Below are positions 55,440 through 64,000 of a stretch of 64,000 nt of DNA, piece after piece. The notes under the pieces are model-generated. The model saw only the letters and a program-made list of their open reading frames with translations, made no database searches and had not been told where the DNA came from. Source of the stretch: Spinacia oleracea (lineage: Eukaryota > Streptophyta > Magnoliopsida > Caryophyllales > Amaranthaceae); contig NC_079490.1 of NCBI RefSeq assembly GCF_020520425.1, positions 2,294,001-2,358,000 on the forward strand, written 5' to 3'. A program made the position numbers and the translations under genes. Numbering within the stretch: the first letter of the stretch is position 1; the number at the start of each line of letters is the position of its first letter.

Positions 55440-56278
55440 TATTTTATTTTAAGGAGTTTATAATTTCCAAATTCACGTGAATTTTGTACCAATAGTGCGT
55501 GTGATTGATAAAGAGACTAATTACAAAGTACAAATTCAGTAATAGGTTTTTTTTCATAGTGGATGTACCCATTGTTTTTAAGAATTCAATTACATTTATG
55601 TAGTGATTCAATAATGAAATCGAGATTCTTTTTATTTCCAAATCAATATTTATTTATATATTTCAGTGAATGAGCTATAAGGCATTAAAAATTACCAGTA
55701 GAAGGATGAAAGATCTGAACTTGTGACCTATCAATCATCGTACATAGACTATTAATCATACTCTCTCCGTCCCATAATATAGTGCCCGTTTGACCAAAAT
55801 CACGGTTATTAAGGTAAAGTATAACATTGATAATAAAAACAATAATTATTTGTTCTTTCAAGATAAAGTACATGTTAGTTGGCTTTTATGGAGAGAGAAA
55901 TTAGAGATTAAAGGTGTGTACATAATAAATAGGCCTAAAAAAGACAAAAATCAAGCACATGGGTTGAATAAAAGTCAAAAAATACAATTTTCAAAGTAAA
56001 AATTAATGGTTTAAAATAGAAATAGGCACATCATTTAGGGACACCATTTTAGGAAAACAGGCACTATATTATGGGACGGAGGGAGTATAACCTAATTGTA
56101 TTTTTGTAATATGTACTCCTCAAGATCCGGCCAGTCAAGATTAATAAAACTTTCCTTTCTTCCGTCTGTAAAATCTTTCATTTCTTGTTTTTGTTTTACG
56201 TTATTCGTAATCTTTCTTGTTTCCCTTTACAACGGGCCAACAGTCCCAGAACCTCCTTATATTTTCAATTCAAGATTG
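55440..56278 (+). repeat. Older diverged copy of the gene C upstream region
   Basis: 55455-55620 matches 43845-44065 (TTTCCAAATTCACGTGAATT, GTACCCATTGTTTTTAAGAA). 56092-56130 matches 44458-44490. 56250-56278 matches 44576-44604 (CTTATATTTTCAATTCAAGA). It is interrupted by a Stowaway MITE. The match to copy 1 stops at 56278, where the recent duplicate begins. Confidence 0.6.
55761..56085. mobile_element. Stowaway-type (Tc1/mariner) MITE
   Basis: The ends CTCTCTCCGTCCCATAATAT and ATATTATGGGACGGAGGGAG are inverted, with TA at 55759-55760 and 56086-56087. It is 325 bp and inserted in the older paralogous block. Confidence 0.88.
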
Positions 56279-56282
56279 ACGA

Positions 56283-56745
56283 ATATCATTGAATAAATTT
56301 AGAAAATCATTGAATAAATTTAGAATATCATTGAATAAATTTAGAAAATGTTTGAATTAATTTAAAACACGAGCTTGAAAATTTAGAACATGGTTGAATA
56401 AATTTAGAACATGTTTGAATAAATTTAGAATATGGTTGAACAAATTTAGAACATGCTTGAATAAATTTAGAACATGATTTTGAAAATTTAGAACATGTTT
56501 GAATAAATTTAGAACATGGTTGAATAAATTTAGAACATGCCTGAACAAATTTAGAACATCGTTAAATAAATTTATAACATGCTTGAATAAATTTAGAACA
56601 TGAGCTTGAAATTTTAGAACATTGTTAAATAAATTTAGAACATGGTTGAATAAATTTAGAACATGATTGAACAAATTTAGAACATGGTTGAAAAAATGTT
56701 GAACATGGTTGAACAAATTTTGAACATGGTTGAACAAATTTAGAA
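56283..56745. repeat. Minisatellite, unit about 21 bp (copy 2)
   Basis: Same AAATTTAGAACATG unit as 39215-39950. The left part is missing because the duplication starts inside it. The associated open frame is an artefact. Confidence 0.88.
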
Positions 56746-56817
56746 CATGGAGAGTGTAAAATTGTTCTTACCGTAAGAAGTGTTCTTACCTAAGGAGGTG
56801 TTCTTACCGGATCTCTC

Positions 56818-57409
<592 letters not shown>

Positions 57410-57466
57410 GGTTTCCAATTTTTAAAATGACAATTAACGAACATATATATATATACACGTTAATTG

Positions 57467-58594
57467 GGATCTTTTACCAAACTAGCTACTTTTAAAATTT
57501 TATTTACCAAAACGGCTAGTTTTAAATTGTATTTTCCAAAGTAGCTATTCTTTAATTAGTTTCAAAAAAAAAGTAGCTAATTTTTTACTTTCAATTAAAA
57601 ACCAATAAACCGGTTTGAGTTTTTTTAAAACCAATTAACCGGTTTAATTTTTTTACACAGTGAACCGATATGATTTTTTTTATTAATGAAGCGATTGACA
57701 ATTTACTTATATTTTTAGCCTCTTAGCAACTTCAAAGTTTTTAAAAGACTTGCTCGCAAATATTACAAATATAAAGAAATTAGTTGAACCTTGTTGCAGA
57801 TATTGTTAATCCGATCTCTTAGCTACGCGAATTCGTTGTGTTAAACGAATTTGCTTGGCAAACTCGATCAACCAAGAATTTAACATACTCTAAAACCGTG
57901 TGCGTGAAAGTGACATGAAGGAGAAAAGTAACGCGTGCAATAAATGCGTCTAACAATGCAAATTTTTGCGTCTATTATCCCTACAAGTCGGACCACTATC
58001 TTACTATACTCAATTGTAATTTTTTATTTTTTAAATTACTGTAATTTCTCATTATTAAGTTGAAACTATGAATTGAATAAAAATTAATTAAAATAATTAA
58101 TTAATAATTAACTTATCATTGGAGCAAGAAATATGTAGCAAGTGTGTAACTTGAGAAGATAATGCGTCATAACAAGCATGCATAATAAAAAAAATTCCGA
58201 CCATTGAAGTTTATATTGTCAAAAAGTAAACATAATTAAAATATTAAAATGGGTAAAAAAAAATGAACTTAAAGTATTACTATGCTGTATCGTGTATGTA
58301 TCAAAATTAAACCATCAAAAGCAACATTTTATATTATTTATGGGCAAATTCAAAAGAAAGATTAATTGGGATTATAAAGTAAACAAAAATAAAAGATAAC
58401 TAAACCCCCAAAAAGCCGGTTAACTATACTAAAAAAATGCACCAAACAAAACCAGTTTAATTGTTTTTGCCACAAAATGAAAATAGTCATTTTGGTAAAT
58501 AAATTATACGTAGTAGCTAATTTGGTAAATAGATTTTAAAAGTAGCCATTTTGGTAAATAAAATTGTAAAAGTAGCTAGTTTGGTAAAAGATCC
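57467..58594. mobile_element. MULE-type element with long inverted ends
   Basis: Starts GGATCTTTTACCAAACTAGC and ends GCTAGTTTGGTAAAAGATCC. The inverted ends extend well over 100 bp with decay. The exact 9-bp duplication CGTTAATTG lies at 57458-57466 and 58595-58603. Copy 1 of the segmental duplication shows the undisturbed single CGTTAATTG near 40083-40092. The interior of about 800 bp has no recognisable transposase. Confidence 0.9.
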
Positions 58595-58603
58595 CGTTAA
58601 TTG

Positions 58604-59901
58604 TCATTTTAATGTGTACGTACTTACGCCTTTACCCGACGACTATGGTAATTGACTTGAGAAAGTATTTTTGTAGGTATGGAGAACAAATACATAACCA
58701 TTATTTATCCGTCATATAACTAAAGCTAATTTGAGTTAGTTTTGTACTCCAACTACAAAAATAAAGAGCAAGGAGGGCGTGATTGCGTGAATATTAAAAC
58801 AAGAAGGATGACCTGTTTTCGCCTTTGAATATCTAATCAAACATGATGAGTTGATATTCGCCTTTTAGTATCTAACCAAATAGGGCGAAAGTAAATCACA
58901 ATCCATATAACTAAATCTGATTTGAGTTAGTTACGTTGCATCAACCGGAAAAGAAGACATTTCTCATTATTCAACTCTCGCAGATTAGATCACATGTCAT
59001 GCCATGCCATGTCCTTGCGCAGAAAATATTAAATGCAAATTTTTGTAAAAGACTGTCTGACACTTATTTATTCCGTCAGATCACATGTCATGCCAGTATG
59101 CCACTAATTTTCAACGCACCTTGCATAGTCTGATACTTAAATAAATGTAATAAGACGGTCTTATAGGAAACTAGCCGATCAATATTGAAATACTCCGTAC
59201 ACGGTACACATCATGCATGAACGAAATTAAAACAACAACAAAAAGTGATCGACAATGACAAAAAACCAACTAGAACATGAGGTCGATAATATTGCGTAGG
59301 GCAACACGTTCGCAATATGTATATATATGGAGCAATATTATCGAACGTTCCTCTTCTTAGTAGACATGTTTTAATAATCTTTATGATCGATGTACGTGTG
59401 CGTGAATGCGTACGCGTATAATTATATATCGTTACTACGAACTTATTATTGTTAGACAATCTTTAATTTTTGTGACATATATAAGAGACATTTCATGTAT
59501 AACTTGTTTGTTAATTCTCAATGTACGTTATCATGCTTATATAATTGAAAAACAAAAGTCCATTTACGCGACTAATTAATGAACTTAAGAGTTAAGACTA
59601 TTTTATGTTGGCTCAATGGCTCATAGACTGACGTCATCCCATTAGACGTCATCCCATTTGCATCACCAGCCAATTAAATACGTAGTACGGAATACTGTTT
59701 GGCAATGAAATTGAAATTGATGATTTGATGGCATAAGTAATCTCATCCATTTATTAATTTTCTCTTGGAAATATATATATATATATATATTTTTTTTTTG
59801 TGCTTGACTACTGACCACATGGGCAATGTTACACGGCTATACGAGTATACGCACCTGTACTGAGTTATCCCACGTTGAAAAAATAAAAGAAAATATCAAC
59901 T
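58604..59901. other. Intergenic within duplicate copy 2
   Basis: Matches 40093-41387 with scattered substitutions and small indels. No gene is supported. Confidence 0.6.
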
Positions 59902-59910
59902 TAATTATAA

Positions 59911-61526
59911 TGCCACGCTATTCGTCGCCCGCTTTTATACATGTTGCCTGCTTTTTTAATGATGAAAATCCAATATTACCCTTATACACCCCCCACCCCC
60001 AAACCCCACCCCAACTCATACATCACTTTCTCTTTTCATAATATCTCCATCTCTTTTCCACCGGCGACACCACTACCGGCACCCACCACCGTCATCCACC
60101 ACTTCCACCCACCAACGTCGGTGCACCACCATGAACGAGTTTGAAAAGGGTCCCAAGAAAAAGTTAAAGGCTAGCTCGTCGGGTCAAGTTGAAGGGATGC
60201 CGCCTCCACCATCGTCGACGGCCGAATTACATGTTAGATTTTTTTTAACGGAATAGGGCCAGAAATCCTTATTCTTACCTAGGTATGGAATAGGAATTTC
60301 AACCCTATTCCATGTAAAACACGGAATAGGGATCTTGACCTTATTCCATGTTTTACATGGAATAGGGCTAAGAACCCTATTCCATTCCTAGGTAGGAATA
60401 GGAATATTGGCCCTATTCTTACCTAGGTATGGAATAGGAATTTCAACCCTATTCCATGTAAAACATGGAATAGGGATCTTGAACTTATTCCGTGTTTTAC
60501 ATGGAATAGGGCTAAGAACCCTATTCCATTCCTAGGTAGGAATAGGAATATTGGCCCTATTCCAGCCTAGGAATGGAATAGGGATCTCAACCCTATTCCG
60601 TGTATATGTTGCATGTTTTTTTTTGTCCGTTTATATGGAGTAGGGCTCCCACCCCTATTACCGCCCTAGGACAAAATCGGGACCTCATCCCTATTCCCGC
60701 CCTAGGCCGAAATAGGAATCTCAACCCTATTCCATGTTTTTTTTGTCATTCTTGTATGTCATTACAAAACACCGAATAGGGCTCCTATCCCAATTCACGC
60801 CCTAAGACAAGATAGGGATCTCAGCCCTATTCCGTGTTTTTTCTATTTTGTCGCCATTATAAAACACGGAATAGGGCTCCCACCCCAATTCCCCCCCTAG
60901 GACAAGATAGGGATGTCAGCCCTATTCTGTAATTTTTTGTTAATACGTCAATTTTCCTGAATTAATTCTTCATCAAAAATTTATTACATTTGTAATTATT
61001 ATTTAATTATTATTTTTTATTATGTTTTGTATTATTAAATAGATTCTTTTTTTAGGGTCATTTACCAAATAAACACAATCGATTTTTTTTCTTAACTGAT
61101 TATTAACTTAATTATAGTCAACAAACAAACTTAGTTCTAGTCAACATATAAACAAACATAATAAAAATTCATTTATGTTCTCGGCCAAAATTTTACTTCA
61201 ATCACGATGATGACGATAAAAGGTGGTGGTGGTGGTGGCGGCGACGGTGGAGGTGCCGGTGGTTGAGCTTACGGAGTGGAGGGAGTGACAATGATATGAA
61301 TTGAGGTGGTGGTTGGCGGGCCAATGATGGCGGTGGCTAAGGTGGGACCGACAAAAATAGTGGTTGCCGGAATTTGGTGGTGGTTCTAGTGAGAGAAAGT
61401 GGGGTAAGTGAGTGGAGAAGTGGGGGTGAGTGAGGGTGGGGGGGTGGGGTGAGAGGGACAAAAGGGACATTTCCTTAAATAAAGATGGGCGTTTTGCGTA
61501 AAAATGGGCGTCGAATAGTAATGCCC
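59911..61526. mobile_element. MULE-like element with palindromic array (duplicate copy)
   Basis: Copy of 41397-43010 carried along by the segmental duplication, with the same TAATTATAA flanks at 59902-59910 and 61527-61535. The array (about 60240-60935) differs by one unit, and a 25-bp stretch near 60170 is present only here. Confidence 0.82.
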
Positions 61527-61739
61527 TAATTATAAGCTTAAGCAGTTATTCACTTACCCCTACAAATCTACAATTGTCAAGTGATTTTAGCGTGAAAGTT
61601 GTGTTAGACTTATAAGTGGACCTAAATATAACAACTTGCAAATGTTAATTGGACTATGTTTTCTTCATTTGATTTTTACTAAACTTAGAGGTTTTTGTTG
61701 ATTTGTACTAATTTTACTCATGATTTTGGTCGACTTAGA

Positions 61740-62010
61740 CCTGATTAAGATGAGCCCGGCCTGTCGGGCCGGCCCGAATTTTTAACTTTTTAAGGCGGAT
61801 TTGGGGAACATAAAACTACACTTTTTAGTTATAAATTTGGCTCGGCCCTGAAATTGGTCCGAAAAACCCGATATTTTAGGCCCGAAATAGCGGGGTTGGG
61901 AACAATTTTTTGGCCCGAATCTTGGCCCGATCTGACATAACAGGATGATTTTTATGCCACGGGCCGGCCCAAACTCGGTCCCCACTGCCATTTGATCAGG
62001 TCTAGGTCGA
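61740..62010 (+). repeat. Dispersed GGCCCG-rich repeat (duplicate copy)
   Basis: Copy of 43220-43490. Confidence 0.65.
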
Positions 62011-62606
62011 ATCCATCGGTGTATTTTTTACGGAGTAATCCTGAATTATTGATTGAAAAATGTTTTAATTTATGCATTTATCCAAACTGATTTTCATAAT
62101 TGGCCTCAACAACACCAACTATGACTTGGGTGAGAGGAGCACAACCTAATAATTTCGTTTTTTTTGTACAAATATTGCTGGTAATTATGATGAACATTTC
62201 TCTATATATGTATTTGTATGTTGACAATGAAGTTTCAGATTTAAGTATGGGATATAAAATTCTATATTTCTTTTTTCTAATATGATTCATTTTAATGTCC
62301 ATAAATGTTTAATAATCAATTAAACGAGGTATTTTTAGGGTCTGTTTATTTCAACTTATTTCCAAATTCACGTGAATTTTTACCGATAGTGCGCACAATG
62401 GATGTAATTGCAATAGTGGGAGGAGGCCACTACTTAATAAAATAGACTAATTACAATGTGGAGTACAAACTAACAAAGTAAAAGGTTTTCTTTCATAATG
62501 GTTGTACCCATTGTTTTTAAGAATTCAATTTCATCGATTGATCAAACAATAATACTCTATGTAGTGATTCAATAATGATAGAATTTGAAAAACAATCGGT
62601 ATGACG

Positions 62607-62875
62607 GCTTGGAAAAATTGTACCATTAACGACGAGAAATCCCGTCGTTAAAGGCCAATAATCGTTGATTAATGACGCGATTTTCCGTCGTGAACCCGTC
62701 ATAAAAGGGGTCTTCGTTAATGGAAAATACCGTCGTTAACCCGTCGTAAAAAGACATTTGCGACGGTTGTTCTCGTCTGTGTTTGGTTGTTAGCCCCGTC
62801 TTAAAAGGCTTTTGCCACGAGATTTTTGACCCGTCATAATTAGATTGTCATTAAAGATACAAATTCGCCTTAGTG
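62607..62875 (+). mobile_element. CACTA-type MITE (duplicate copy)
   Basis: Copy of 44092-44359. Confidence 0.7.
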
Positions 62876-63415
62876 CAACACCACATAATTAGGGTTATCT
62901 GTTTTGGAGCCTATTTTCTGGACTTTTTCACATCTATCTGTTTTGGAGTACTATTTAAACACTCTAGATTATAGCTTAGTTGTATTCTGTAATCTATACT
63001 TCTCAAAATCAACTTTTATCTCCTCTACATATAGACATAGCGCGTTAATACATTGTCAGTGAACCATATTCAATCTCCATGTTCTGTATTTAACTCCTTA
63101 TATTTTCAATTCAAGATTGGCCTATTGTAACTAATTTGGTGCGCAAGTGTGCAACAATACATGTAAAAGAATTCTGACCAAAAAAAAGAACATTGTATAA
63201 GAAGATAATTCCCAACTTTTTTCTCAGACATAGACGACCATCACATTAATTATTTCGTCAACTAGATAGAGTTTAATTATTTTGTTAGGATGTCACATCT
63301 AAGCATTGTTGAATCTTCCTATTTAAAAAAACTAATTGTACGTAAAAGTGCCATACTGACTAGACTACTGAATGACTAATATGCTTCAAACTATTGCCTT
63401 TCTAGCTCATTCGTC

Positions 63416-63675
63416 CACTACTAGAAATTTGATCACTTCTAGAAATTTGATCATTAATGACAATACAATAATAACGGTAAAAGACGGGACTAACAATCAA
63501 ATAAGACAGGAATAACTGTCGCAAATGTCTTTTTACGACGGAATAATGACGAGATTTTACATCAACGATGCCCCTTTTATGACGGGTTGATCCATGTCAG
63601 AAAATTCAGCCACCATTAACCTTTAACGACGAAATTTCCCATCATTAATAATACGAAGTACAATTTCTTATAATG
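63416..63675 (-). mobile_element. Degenerate CACTA-type MITE (duplicate copy)
   Basis: Copy of 44900-45159. Confidence 0.65.
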
Positions 63676-63676
63676 A

Positions 63677-63693
63677 CCCCCCCCCCCCCCCCC
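63677..63693. repeat. Poly-C run in the promoter of the gene C duplicate
   Basis: Seventeen C residues here against seven in copy 1 (45161-45167), ending 19 bases before the TATA box. Confidence 0.85.
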
Positions 63694-63712
63694 AAAAGTT
63701 TAAAGCTCCCTC

Positions 63713-63721
63713 TATATAAAG
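63713..63721 (+). promoter_or_regulatory. TATA box of the gene C duplicate
   Basis: TATATAAAG, 129 bases before the ATG at 63842. Confidence 0.65.
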
Positions 63722-63841
63722 GGACATATAAGGTAGGAGTTACAACTTACAAGCATCAAAGAAGTAAATAGTATTTGTTTTCCTTTTTACCAAATATACT
63801 CCATCTATTTCTTTTCTAAGGCCACCCATAGGAAACCTCCC

Positions 63842-63902
63842 ATGGCGGTCGCTGCCTCATGGTTGATCGTCGCGTTTTTATTGCTTGGCATACACTCCAC
63901 AG
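63842..63902 (+). CDS. Gene C duplicate, exon 1 (gene continues past the window)
   Basis: Encodes MAVAASWLIVAFLLLGIHST and ends in the same phase-1 GTATAT donor as gene C exon 1. The window ends about 100 bases into the intron, so the second exon is not visible. By the extent of the duplication it should follow about 0.8 kb further on, if it is not interrupted. The function is as for gene C. Confidence 0.85.
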
Positions 63903-64000
63903 GTATATATCTCTTCCTCCATCCTCCGTCTAAGGCCGACCATTCTAATTAATGCGGGTGTCTGGTCTCATATATACATATATAATGTGTACAATTTACA

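Overview
The window is nuclear DNA of a flowering plant, almost certainly a eudicot. The evidence is GT-AG introns, a cluster of plant glycoside hydrolase family 17 (GH17) beta-1,3-glucanase genes each with a signal-peptide first exon, and typical plant transposons: Copia LTR elements, CACTA, MULE, hAT, Stowaway and Harbinger MITEs, Helitrons and tRNA-derived SINEs. I cannot fix the species from sequence alone. There are no operons, CRISPR arrays or bacterial features, and I saw no tRNA or rRNA genes.

Layout. 1-5.7 kb: a Helitron end, AT-rich intergenic DNA, a predicted small coiled-coil gene (2702-3671) and short tandem repeats. 5.7-7.4 kb: glucanase gene A (minus). 7.8-9.0 kb: a MULE-like element with a GC-rich internal array. 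9.4-10.6 kb: a Copia scrap, a hAT MITE and a SINE. 11.0-21.3 kb: a complete-looking young Copia retrotransposon (minus). 22.5-26.3 kb: glucanase gene B (minus), four exons, with introns holding two CACTA MITEs, two SINEs and a 300-bp duplication. 26.4-31.2 kb: MITEs, a SINE and a short non-autonomous LTR element with matching LTRs. 31.5-33.1 kb: glucanase gene E (minus), three exons. 33.4-37.1 kb: a Helitron and nested MITEs. 37.1-37.2 kb: an orphan glucanase first exon. 38.3-45.2 kb: a minisatellite-bearing TIR element and a second MULE-like element. 45.3-47.3 kb: glucanase gene C (plus), divergent at the active-site motif. 49.7-51.2 kb: glucanase gene D (plus). 53.1-53.4 kb: a glucanase pseudogene tail. 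56.3-64.0 kb: a near-identical second copy of about 39.5-45.5 kb, ending in the promoter and first exon of another copy of gene C, cut by the window end.

The genes form one tandem family. All intact members share a hydrophobic signal peptide, a phase-1 intron just before the mature N terminus (xAQ), the acid/base motif VGNE and a nucleophile Glu about 145-165 residues later. All end soon after KYG with no CBM43 domain. A, D and E look like classical secreted pathogenesis-related (PR-2 type) glucanases. B, C and the 53-kb pseudogene form a second clade, marked by a basic, His-rich insertion straight after the nucleophile motif and a GDESERFYGLF-type C terminus in the intact members. Genes on the left half are on the minus strand, those on the right half on the plus strand. 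Much of the space between is explained by transposons, several dated relative to one another by nesting, exact target-site duplications and a paralogous empty site.
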